DNA of 64,000 nucleotides, from the NCBI GenBank assembly GCA_028386065.3, contig JAKUCV010003316.1, forward strand, positions 53,135 through 117,134, written 5' to 3'. Below are positions 11,584 to 20,549 of the stretch, piece by piece. The notes beneath the pieces were generated by a model, which had not been told where the DNA came from, searched no databases, and saw nothing but the letters and a program-made list of their open reading frames with translations. Positions within the stretch are counted from its first letter, which is position 1. Every line of letters starts with the position of its first letter. The stretch comes from Turnera subulata. Taxonomy: Eukaryota > Streptophyta > Magnoliopsida > Malpighiales > Passifloraceae. Both the position numbers and the translations under genes were made by a program.

Positions 11584-11878
11584 CTTTTTGGTCCCGCCCC
11601 TAGGCAACTTGGAACGGTTACATTTATTTCAACGGCTTTTTGTCAAATTCAAGGGCGGATTATATTTATTTTAAAGGTTTTTTTAAATTTGAGGGCGGAT
11701 TATATTTAATTTAAAGGTTTTCCTCAAATTTGCGAGCCTAGAGCGAAATGAATTTGGAAGAATGAGCTTTTCCATTAAAAAAGAAGAAAATCAAACCCTT
11801 TATGAGCCTCTTTTATTTAGAGAAAATCCAACTGTTCTTGGCTACTTGGATAAATAGTTTAATGATGATGGAAATGAC

Positions 11879-11998
11879 GGGTGCGATCATCCAAGTACTA
11901 ATGCTCCGGATCCCATCAGAACTCCGAAATGAAATGTGCTTGGGCGAGAGTAGTACTAGGATGGGTGACCTCCTAGGAAGTCCTCGTGTTGTACCCCT
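11879..11998 (+). rRNA. 5S rRNA copy 29 (class F)
   Basis: ATCCAAGTAC near the start, ATGCTCCGG, GAAATGAAATG; end TTGTACCCCT. Confidence 0.82.
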
Positions 11999-12294
11999 CT
12001 TTTTGCTCCCACCCCTGGGAAACCTGGAACGGTTACATTTTTTTCAACGACTTTTTGTCCAATTCGAGGGCGGATTATATTTATTTTAAAGGTTTTTTTT
12101 TAAATTTAAGGGCGGATTATATTTACTGCAATCGTTTTCCTCAAATTTGCGAGGCTAGAGCGAAACGAATTTGGAAGAACGAGCTATTCCATTAAAAAAA
12201 TGATAATCAAACCCTTTATGAGCCTCTTTTATTTAGAAGAAATTCAATTATACTTGGCGACTTGGATAAATAAATTTATGATGATGGATATGAC

Positions 12295-12414
12295 GGGTGC
12301 GATCATACCAGCACTAATGCATCGGATCCCATCAGAACTCCGAAGTTAACAATGCTTGGGCGAGAGTAGTTCTAGGATGGGTGACCTCATGGGAAGTCCT
12401 CGTATTGCACCCCA
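12295..12414 (+). rRNA. 5S rRNA copy 30 (class G)
   Basis: GCATCGG, GTTAACAATGC, TTCTAGG, CATGGG, CGTATTGCACCCCA. Identical to copy 32. Confidence 0.84.
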
Positions 12415-12713
12415 CTTTTCGCTCTCGCCCCTCGGCAACTTGGAACGGTTACAATTATTTCAACGGCTTTTTGTCCAATTTGAGGGCGGATTATATTTTT
12501 TTTAAATGTTTTTTTTGTTTTGAATTTGAGGGCGGATTATATCTACCTAAAAGACTTTCCTCAAATTTGAGGCTAGAGCGAAATGAATTTGGAAGAACGA
12601 GCTTTTCCATTAAAAAGGAAGATAATCAAACCCTTTATGAGTCTCTTTTGTTTGGAGGAAATCCAATTATACATGGTGACTTGGATAAATAAATTTATGA
12701 TGATGGATATGAC

Positions 12714-12833
12714 AGGTGCGATCATACCAGCACTAACGCACAGGATCCCATCAGAACTCCAAAGTTAAACGTACTTGGGCGAGAGTAGTTCTAGGATGGG
12801 TGACCTCCTGGGAAGTCCTCGTGTTACACCGCT
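12714..12833 (+). rRNA. 5S rRNA copy 31 (class D')
   Basis: AGGTGCG start, CCAAAGTTAAACGTAC, end TTACACCGCT. Identical to copy 33. Confidence 0.84.
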
Positions 12834-13131
12834 CCTTTTGCTCCCGCCCCACGGCAACTTGGAACGGTTACATTTATTTCAACGGGTTTTTGTTCAATTC
12901 GAGGGCGGATTACATTTATTTTAAAGGATTTTTTTTTGAATTTGAGGGCGGACTATATTTACTTTAAAGGTTTTCCTCAAATTTGAGAGGCTACGGCGAA
13001 ATGAATTTGGAAGAACAAGCTTTTCCATTAGAAAAGAAGATAATCAAACCCTTTATGAGCCTCTTTTATTTAGAAGAAATTCAATTATACTTGGCGACTT
13101 GGATAAATAAATTTATGATGATGGATATGAC

Positions 13132-13251
13132 GGGTGCGATCATACCAGCACTAATGCATCGGATCCCATCAGAACTCCGAAGTTAACAATGCTTGGGCGA
13201 GAGTAGTTCTAGGATGGGTGACCTCATGGGAAGTCCTCGTATTGCACCCCA
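13132..13251 (+). rRNA. 5S rRNA copy 32 (class G, duplicate of copy 30)
   Basis: Base-for-base repeat of copy 30, 837 bp downstream, including its CGTATTG change. Confidence 0.84.
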
Positions 13252-13550
13252 CTTTTCGCTCTCGCCCCTCGGCAACTTGGAACGGTTACAATTATTTCAA
13301 CGGCTTTTTGTCCAATTTGAGGGCGGATTATATTTTTTTTAAATGTTTTTTTTGTTTTGAATTTGAGGGCGGATTATATCTACCTAAAAGACTTTCCTCA
13401 AATTTGAGGCTAGAGCGAAATGAATTTGGAAGAACGAGCTTTTCCATTAAAAAGGAAGATAATCAAACCCTTTATGAGTCTCTTTTGTTTGGAGGAAATC
13501 CAATTATACATGGTGACTTGGATAAATAAATTTATGATGATGGATATGAC

Positions 13551-13670
13551 AGGTGCGATCATACCAGCACTAACGCACAGGATCCCATCAGAACTCCAAA
13601 GTTAAACGTACTTGGGCGAGAGTAGTTCTAGGATGGGTGACCTCCTGGGAAGTCCTCGTGTTACACCGCT
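13551..13670 (+). rRNA. 5S rRNA copy 33 (class D', duplicate of copy 31)
   Basis: Base-for-base repeat of copy 31, 837 bp downstream. It also opens the first six-unit 2.5-kb block. Confidence 0.84.
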
Positions 13671-13968
13671 CCTTTTGCTCCCGCCCCACGGCAACTTGGA
13701 ACGGTTACATTTATTTCAACGGGTTTTTGTTCAATTCGAGGGCGGATTACATTTATTTTAAAGGATTTTTTTTTGAATTTGAGGGCGGACTATATTTACT
13801 TTAAAGGTTTTCCTCAAATTTGAGAGGCTACGGCGAAATGAATTTGGAAGAACAAGCTTTTCCATTAGAAAAGAAGATAATCAAACCCTTTATGAGCCTC
13901 TTTTATTTAGAAGAAATCCAATTATACTTGGCGACTAGGATAAATAAATTTATGATGATGGATATGAC

Positions 13969-14088
13969 GGGTGCGATCATACCAGCACTAATGCACCGGA
14001 TCCCATCAGAACTCCGAAGTGAAACGTGCTTGGGCGAGAGTACTACTAGGATGGGTGACCTTCTGGGAAGTCCTCGTGTTGCACCCCT
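13969..14088 (+). rRNA. 5S rRNA copy 34 (class E)
   Basis: Box A GAAGTGAAACGTGC with ACTACTAGG. The flank GCACCTAGGC (for GCCCCTAGGC) is shared with copies 40 and 44. Confidence 0.84.
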
Positions 14089-14383
14089 CTTTTTGGTCCC
14101 GCACCTAGGCAACTTGGAATGGTTACATTTATTTCAACGGCTTTTTGTCAAATTCAAGGGCGGAATATATTTATTTTAAAGTTTTTTTTGAATTTGTGGG
14201 CGGATTATATTTAATTTAAAGTTTTGTCTCAAATTTGCGAGCCTAGAGCGAAATGAATTTGGAAGAATGAGCTTTTCCATTAAAAAAGTAGATAATGAAA
14301 CCCTTTATGAGCATCTTTTATTTAGAGAATATCCAATTATACTTGGCGACTTAGATAAATAATTTTATGATGATGGATATGAC

Positions 14384-14503
14384 GGGTGCGATCATACAAG
14401 CACTACAGCACCGGATCCCATCAGAACTTCGAAATGAAATGTGCATGGGCGAGAGTAGTACTAGGATGGGTGACCTCCTAGGAACTCCTCGTGTTGCACC
14501 CCT
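14384..14503 (+). rRNA. 5S rRNA copy 35 (class F)
   Basis: ATACAAGCACTACAGCACC, GAAATGAAATGTGCATGGG, GGAACTCC after box C. Confidence 0.82.
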
Positions 14504-14801
14504 CTTTTTGCTCCCACCCCTCGGCAACTTAGAACGGTTACATTTATTTCAACGACTTTTTGTCCAATTCGAGGGCGGATTATATTTATTTTGAAGGTTT
14601 TTTTTTTGAATTTAAAGGCGGATTATATTTACTGCAAAGCCTTTCCTCAAATTTGCGAGGCTAGAGTGAAACGAATTTGGAAGAACGAGCTTTTCCTTTA
14701 AAAAAGAAGATAAGCAAACCCTTTAAGAGCCTTTTTTATTTAGAAGAAATCCAATTTTACTTGGCGACTTGGATAAATAAATTTATGATGATGGATATGA
14801 C

Positions 14802-14921
14802 GGGTGCGATCATACCAGCACTAGTTCATCGGATCCCATCAGAACTCCGAAGTTAACAGTGCTTGGGCGAGATTAGTACTAGGATGGGTGACCTCCTGGG
14901 AGGGCCTCGTGTTGCACCCCT
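14802..14921 (+). rRNA. 5S rRNA copy 36 (class G)
   Basis: CTAGTTCATCGG, GTTAACAGTGC, GCGAGATTAG, and GGGAGGGCC replacing GGGAAGTCC; shared with copy 42. Confidence 0.82.
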
Positions 14922-15213
14922 CTTTTCGCTCTCGCCCCTCGGCAACTTGGAACAATTTATTTCAACGGGTTTTTGTCAAATTCGAGGGCGGATTATATTT
15001 ATTTTAAAGATTTTTTTTTGAATTTGAGGGCGGATTATATTTACCTTAAAGACTTTCCTCAATTTTGCGAGGCTGGAGCGAAATGAATTTGGAAGAACGA
15101 GCTTTTCCACTAAAAAGGAAGACAATCAAACCCTTTATGAGCCTCTTTTATTTGGAAGAAATCCAATTACACTTGATGACTTGGATAAATAAATTTTTGA
15201 TGATGGATATAAC

Positions 15214-15333
15214 GGGTGCGATCATACCAGCACTAACGCACAGGATCCCATCAGAACTCGGAAGTTAAACATACTTCGGCGAGAGTAGTTCTAGGATGGG
15301 TGACCTCCTGGGAAGTCCTCGTGTTACACCCCT
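15214..15333 (+). rRNA. 5S rRNA copy 37 (class D')
   Basis: GGAAGTTAAACATACTTCGG in the box A and intermediate region; TTACACCCCT end; shared with copy 43. Confidence 0.82.
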
Positions 15334-15631
15334 CTTTTTGCTCCCGCCCCTTGGCAACTTAGAACGGTTACATTTATTTCAACGGGTTTTTGTCCAATTC
15401 GAGGGCGGATTATATTTATTTTAAATGTTTTTTTTTGAATTTGTGGGCGGATTATATTCACTTTAGAGGCTTTCCTCAAATTTGTGAGGCTAGAGCGAAA
15501 GGAATTTGGAAGAACGAGCTTTTCCATTAAAAAAATAAGATAATCAAACCCTTTATGAGCCTCTTTTATTTTGATGAAATCCAATGATACTTGGCGACTT
15601 GGATAAATAAATTTATGATGATGGATGTGAC

Positions 15632-15751
15632 GGGTACGATCATACCAACACCAATGCACCGGATCCCAACAGAACTCCGAAGTGAAACGTGCTTGGGCGA
15701 GAGTACTACTAGGATGGGTGACCTTCTGGGAAGTCCTCGTGTTGCACCCCA
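15632..15751 (+). rRNA. 5S rRNA copy 38 (E/G chimera)
   Basis: GGGTACGATC, CCAACACCAATG and CCAACAG at the 5' side; E marks GTGAAACGTGC and ACTACTAGG in the body; then the GCACCCCA end and CTTTTCGCTCTCG flank that belong to class G. It looks like the reciprocal kind of exchange to copy 28. Confidence 0.81.
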
Positions 15752-16048
15752 CTTTTCGCTCTCGCCCCTCGGCAACTTGGAACGGTTACAATTATTTCAA
15801 CGGCTTTTTGTCCAATTTGAGGGCGGATTATATTTATTTTAAATGTTTTTTTTTTTGAATTTGAGGGCGGATTATATCTACCTAAAAGATTTTCCTCAAA
15901 TTTGAGGCTAGAGCGAATTGAATTTGGAAGAACGAGCTTTTCCATTAAAAAGGAAGATAATCAAACCCTTTATGAGTCTCTTTTATTTGGAGGAAATCCA
16001 ATTATACTTGGTGACTTGGATAAATAAATTTATGATGATGGATATGAC

Positions 16049-16168
16049 AGGTCCGATCATACCAGCACTAACGCACAGGATCCCATCAGAACTCCAAAGT
16101 TAAACGCACTTGGGCGAGAGTAGTTCTAGGATGGGTGACCTCCTGGGAAGTCCTTGTGTTACACCGCT
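16049..16168 (+). rRNA. 5S rRNA copy 39 (class D')
   Basis: AGGTCCGATC start, CCAAAGTTAAACGCAC, CCTTGTGTTACACCGCT end. Opens the second six-unit block (2498 bp after copy 33). Confidence 0.83.
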
Positions 16169-16466
16169 CCTTTTGCTCCCGCCCCACGGCAACTTGGAAC
16201 GGTTACATTTATTTCAACGGGTTTTTGTTCAATTCGAGGGCGGATTACATTTATTTTAAAGGATTTTTTTTTGAATTTGAGGGCGGACTATATTTACTTT
16301 AAAGGTTTTCCTCAAATTTGAGAGGCTACGGCGAAATGAATTTGGAAGAACAAGCTTTTCCATTAGAAAAGAAGATAATCAAACCCTTTATGAGCCTCTT
16401 TTATTTTGAAGAAATCCAATTATACTTGGCGACTAGGATAAATAAATTTATGATGATGGATATGAC

Positions 16467-16586
16467 GGGTGCGATCATACCAGCACTAATGCACCGGATC
16501 CCATCAGAACTCCGCAGTGAAACGTGCTTGGGCGAGAGTACTACTAGGATGGGTGACCTTCTGGGAAGTCCTCGTGTTGCACCCCT
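16467..16586 (+). rRNA. 5S rRNA copy 40 (class E)
   Basis: Clean E copy (CGCAGTGAAACGTGC); lies 2498 bp after copy 34. The downstream spacer has a damaged first sub-repeat (AAATTTATTTGCAG). Confidence 0.84.
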
Positions 16587-16881
16587 CTTTTTGGTCCCGC
16601 ACCTAGGCAACTTCGAATAGTTACATTTATTTTAACGGCTTTTTGTCAAATTTATTTGCAGATTATATTTATTTTAAAGTTTTTTTTTGAATTTGTGGGC
16701 GGATTATATTTAATTTAAAGTTTTTTCTCAAATTTGCGAGCAAGAGCGAAATGAATTTGGAAGAATGAGTTTTTCCATTAAAAAAGTGGATAATGAAACC
16801 CTTTGTGAGCCTCTTTTATTTAGAGAAAATCCAATTATACTTGGCGACTTAGATAAATAATTTTATGATGATGGATATGAC

Positions 16882-17001
16882 GGGTGCGATCATACAAGCA
16901 CTACTGCACCGGATCCCATCAGAACTCCGAAATGAAATGTGCATGGGCGAGAGTAGTACTAGGATGGGTGACCTCCTAGGAAGTCCTCGTGTTGCACCCC
17001 T
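16882..17001 (+). rRNA. 5S rRNA copy 41 (class F)
   Basis: ATACAAGCACTACTGCACC and GTGCATGGG, 2498 bp after copy 35. Confidence 0.84.
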
Positions 17002-17299
17002 CTTTTTGCTCCCACCCCTCGGCAACTTAGAACGGTTACATTTATTTCAACGATTTTTTGTCCAATTCGAGGGCGGATTATATTTATTTTGAATGTTTTT
17101 TTTTTAATTTAAAGGCGGATTATATTTACTGCAAAGCTTTTCCTCAAATTTGCGAGGCTAGAGTGAAACGAATTTGGAAGAACGAGCTTTTCCTTTTAAA
17201 AAAGAAGATAATCAAACCCTTTATGAGCCTTTTTTATTTAGAAGAAATCCAATTTTACTTGGCGACTTGGATAAATAAATTTATGATGATGGATATGAC

Positions 17300-17419
17300 G
17301 GGTGCGATCATACCAGCACTAGTTCATCGGATCCCATCAGAACTCCGAAGTTAACAATGCTTGGGCGAGATTAGTACTAGGATGGGTGACCTCCTGGGAG
17401 GGCCTCGTGTTGCACCCCT
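17300..17419 (+). rRNA. 5S rRNA copy 42 (class G)
   Basis: CTAGTTCATCGG, GTTAACAATGC, GCGAGATTAG, GGGAGGGCC; 2498 bp after copy 36. Confidence 0.84.
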
Positions 17420-17718
17420 CTTTTCGCTCTCGCCCCTCGGCAACTTGGAACGGTTACATTTATTTCAACGACTTTTTGTCCAATTCGAGGGCGGATTATA
17501 TTTATTTTAAAGATTTTTTTTTGAATTTGAGGGCGGATTATATTTACCTTAAAGACTTTCCTCAATTTTGCGAGGCTGGAGCGAAATGAATTTTGGAAGA
17601 ACGAGCTTTTCCACTAAAAAGGAAGATAATCAAACCCTTTATGAGCCTCTTTTATTTGGAAGAAATCCCAATTACACTTGGTGACTTGGATAAATAAATT
17701 TATGATGATGGATATGAC

Positions 17719-17838
17719 GAGTGCGATCATACCAGCACTAACGCATAGGATCCCATCAGAACTCGGAAGTTAAACATACTTCGGCGAGAGTAGTTCTAGG
17801 ATGGGTGACCTCCTGGGAAGTCCTCGTGTTACACCGCT
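17719..17838 (+). rRNA. 5S rRNA copy 43 (class D')
   Basis: GAGTGCG start, CGCATAGG, GTTAAACATACTTCGG, end TTACACCGCT; 2505 bp after copy 37. Confidence 0.84.
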
Positions 17839-18136
17839 TCTTTTGCTCCCGCCCCACGGCAACTTGGAACGGTTACATTTATTTCAACGGGTTTTTGTTC
17901 AATTCGAGGGCGGATTACATTTATTTTAAAGGATTTTTTTTTGAATTTGAGGGCGGACTATATTTACTTTAAAGGTTTTCCTCAAATTTGAGAGGCTACG
18001 GCGAAATGAATTTGGAAGAACAAGCTTTTCCATTAGAAAAGAAGATAATCAAACCCCTTATGAGCCTCTTTTATTTAGAAGAAATCCAATTATACTTGGC
18101 GACTAGGATAAATAAATTTATGATGATGGATATGAC

Positions 18137-18257
18137 GGGTGCGATCATACCAGCACTAATGCACCAGATCCCATCAGAACTCCGAAGTGAAACGTGCTTG
18201 GGCGAGAGTACTACTAGGATGGGTGACCTTCTGGGAAGTCCTCGTGTTGCACCCCCT
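18137..18257 (+). rRNA. 5S rRNA copy 44 (class E), 121 bp
   Basis: ATGCACCAGATCCC, GTGAAACGTGC, ACTACTAGG; one extra C at the end (GCACCCCCT), then CATTTTGG in place of the usual T run. Confidence 0.84.
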
Positions 18258-18556
18258 CATTTTGGTCCCGCACCTAGGCAACTTGGAACGGTTACATTTA
18301 TTTCAATGGCTTTTTGTCCAATTCAAGGGCGGATTATATTTATTTTAAAGGTTTTTCTTTTGAATTTGTGGGCGGATTATATTTAATTTAAAGGTTTCCT
18401 CAAATTTGCGAGCCTAGGGCGAAATGAATTTGGAAGAACGAGCTTTTCCATTAAAAAAAAAGATATTCAAACCCTTTATTAGCCTCTTTTTTGTTCAGAA
18501 GAAATACAATTGTACTTGGCGACTTGGATATATAAATTTATGCTGATGGATATGAC

Positions 18557-18647
18557 GGGTGCGATCATACCAGCACCAATGCACCGGATCCCATCAGAAC
18601 TCCGAAGTTAAACGTGCTTGGGTGAGAGAAGTACTAGGATGGTTGAC
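18557..18647 (+). pseudogene. 5S rRNA copy 45, truncated inside box C by a retrotransposon LTR
   Basis: The copy runs 91 bp, from GGGTGCGATCATACC to GGATGGTTGAC, and then switches abruptly to TGTCACGCCCCC, the outer end of an LTR. Its box A (GTTAAACGTGC) is one base from the usual plant GTTAAGCGTGC, closer than in most of the array. It ends the array. Confidence 0.9.
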
Positions 18648-20549
18648 TGTCACGCCCCCACTAGCGCAAATGGCCAAGTGCCTAGAGCAGCTAATCGTGC
18701 CATTTAGGCACCCTCAAGCCTTTCTTCGATATGGCAGAAGTTAGAGGCTTCAGCCGTAAAATTAAACCCAAGACTCACACAAAGGGATACCATCACATAA
18801 TACGAGTTTTATTTGCACAACTATCATACACAAAAGATGTACATTATTATTACCAAACGACATATTAACATAACCAATACATGTTACAAAACCATGCTGC
18901 AAGGGCACTATCTTACAAGCCTACATCAGTTTGGTTCGTATGTACACAAAATTAGGACCTAGCCAAAGTTTGCTTAATACCCATCTCTAAGGATCCCTCC
19001 TATCCGGGTCCTCCCACACGGGCTTATCCCTCTCTCCCGAACCTGAAAATAGAGTTAGAGGAAAGGGGTGAGTCTACAACTCAGTAAGATAGGAAAGCAT
19101 GCATGAAATGCTCACAATGCATGCTATGCTGGACATGAGCAACATTAAGTAAATTCCATAGGCTTCCTTTCAATCCAACGCCCCATCAGTAGGGGAACAA
19201 TGCCCTATGGCGACTATGCGATCGGGTAGCAATGTTTGTACCGATTTTTAGCCAACAGCCCCCAATATGAGGCATTCCGAGTTATGGGAAGTGCACATGA
19301 GTTGCTGCCCAACCACACAGCCCCTAGTAGCCATTGTTTAAACCTGCCATTTGAGCCAAGCACGCAAAGCCCTTCTAAAGGCTCCACAACCTGTTAATTG
19401 GCGCACAAGAGTTATACAAGTTCCCAATAATTCCTTGGTACGTACAAGCTCTGCTTGCACTACCCTCTCAATCACTTGGCCAATGATTTATGATGATGCT
19501 AATGTATGCATATATAGTGCATAACCCCAATTCGTGGGCACCAGAATAAGCCAACACAAGGCAATAGGCACTTGAGCCACAAACAACAGCAATCATGCAC
19601 CATTGGTGCAATTCAGGTAGCCACGGGCTTTCCGCCCAAACACAAAATGCATTGGCAACACCCCAAGCATGAATCCTTAACTTACTTAAAAGTTATACCT
19701 CTCTGGGCCTTTCTTCCTTTTGGGTCTCCTTGTGATCCCCTACCATACAACCAAAAGACATCAATAACCAGCTCAACATTCATAGGGAACCAACAAACAT
19801 ATGAAAGCACATAACTCATGTCCTGGGCGAACCATTGGTTAGCCCTAGGCTACTTTGGGCACCTGCTGGTGCGCCAATGATTAGCACACCAATAGTGCAC
19901 CAGTGGTGCATCCACGCCTCCAAAATCCCTTGCAATTAGTTTCCCTCTGAACCAATTGTGCACCTGCAAGGTCAATTGGCCACCTTTGGTGCCAATTACT
20001 TGCATTGGGCATGCCAATTGTGGCCATGGAAGGCCAATTCTACACCAACCCTTAAGGTTCTACCCTAGCTCACCTTTCTTGCTCTTGTTCTTCTTTTTTC
20101 CTTCAACCTTCAATTTCCTCTAAGTGCTTCTGGTCAAGCACGAAATTGGCAGCAAGTGAGAGGCTTGAGGTGCTTGCTTCCCTTTTGTTGCATGGGCAAG
20201 CAGGTGACTAAGCAGCCACTTACATGCCCAGCAATTCTGGTGGCAGCACCTCATGCTCCCTTGCCACCTCCTACTTGAACCAACAACCAGCCAACTTTAA
20301 TCCCTTTTCACCATATTACTTTTACCCCTTAGTAACTCCACCCTGACACTCAGCAGCTCCTTATTGGCTGTGCCCTTTTGAGCAAAGGGTGCAGCTCTTG
20401 GCATGCTAATGGCACCAAAACGTGCCAACTGCGCACCAGCAACACAATTCTGCGCCCATTGGCCACACACACACACAGAGTCCAGACCATGGCTCTTCCC
20501 ATCAAGTAAATTTTTCCGAGACTCCCACTGTACACGGGGCCTCACATCA
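18648..20549 (-). repeat. 3' LTR of the chromovirus (about 1.9 kb)
   Basis: Bounded by TGTCAC at 18648 and TCACATCA at 20549 on the plus strand, so both ends show TG...CA and a short inverted repeat. AAGGGGAGG precedes it on the minus strand. Inside are several TGGTGC/GCACCA-rich stretches around 19850-20050. Open frames here are not genes. Confidence 0.75.

Larger units (their letters stand above)
12202..13917 (+). repeat. Apparently perfect 837-bp tandem duplication of two 5S units
   Basis: Positions 12202-13080 match 13039-13917 base for base by eye, an offset of 837 bp covering one G and one D' unit. Identity stops at 12201/13038 on the left and 13081/13918 on the right. Since the neighbouring units differ at many sites, this is the most recent rearrangement visible in the array. 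Confidence 0.85.
1..18647 (+). repeat. 5S rDNA tandem array (45 units, about 415-420 bp each)
   Basis: Each unit holds a 120-bp segment starting GGGTGCGATCAT and ending GTTGCACCCCT, which matches the plant 5S rRNA gene along its whole length, including the internal promoter blocks: box A around position 50, the intermediate element around 67 and box C (AGGATGGGTGACC) around 80. A TATA-like ATAAATAA lies about 28 bp upstream and most copies keep C at -1, as plant 5S genes do. A short T run (CTCTTTTTG) follows most copies as a pol III terminator. Spacing is close to 418 bp apart from a 373-bp step between copies 22 and 23. All genes point the same way. The bases before 252 are the spacer of a unit whose gene lies outside the window. 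Copies differ from one another at many sites, so this is an old or relaxed array rather than a homogenised active one. Confidence 0.95.
6516..18647 (+). repeat. Higher-order repeat domain 2: four-unit (F-G-D'-E) blocks with secondary duplications
   Basis: From copy 16 onward the order is F, G, D', E. F has ATACAAGCAC and GAAATGAAATG; G has GCATCGG and GTTAACAATG; D' has ACGCACAGG, TTCTAGG and an ACACC end; E is as in domain 1. Complete four-unit blocks start at 6516, 8175 and 9797. After that come a G/E chimera (copy 28), F-G-D'-G-D'-E, F-G-D', an E/G chimera (copy 38), D'-E and F-G-D'-E. Copies 33-38 and 39-44 form a six-unit block repeated at about 2498-2505 bp. Confidence 0.85.

Noticed and set aside
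1..18647. A CRISPR-like or protein-repeat reading of the regular array
   Set aside because: The repeated block is a full 5S rRNA gene with pol III signals; units are about 418 bp and the context is plant.
121..18744. Many open frames of 60-142 codons on both strands of the 5S array (e.g. MNLEERAFPL-type and MPRGGSKKRG-type)
   Set aside because: They recur with every unit because 5S rRNA genes and spacers repeat; they follow the rDNA period and have no protein features.
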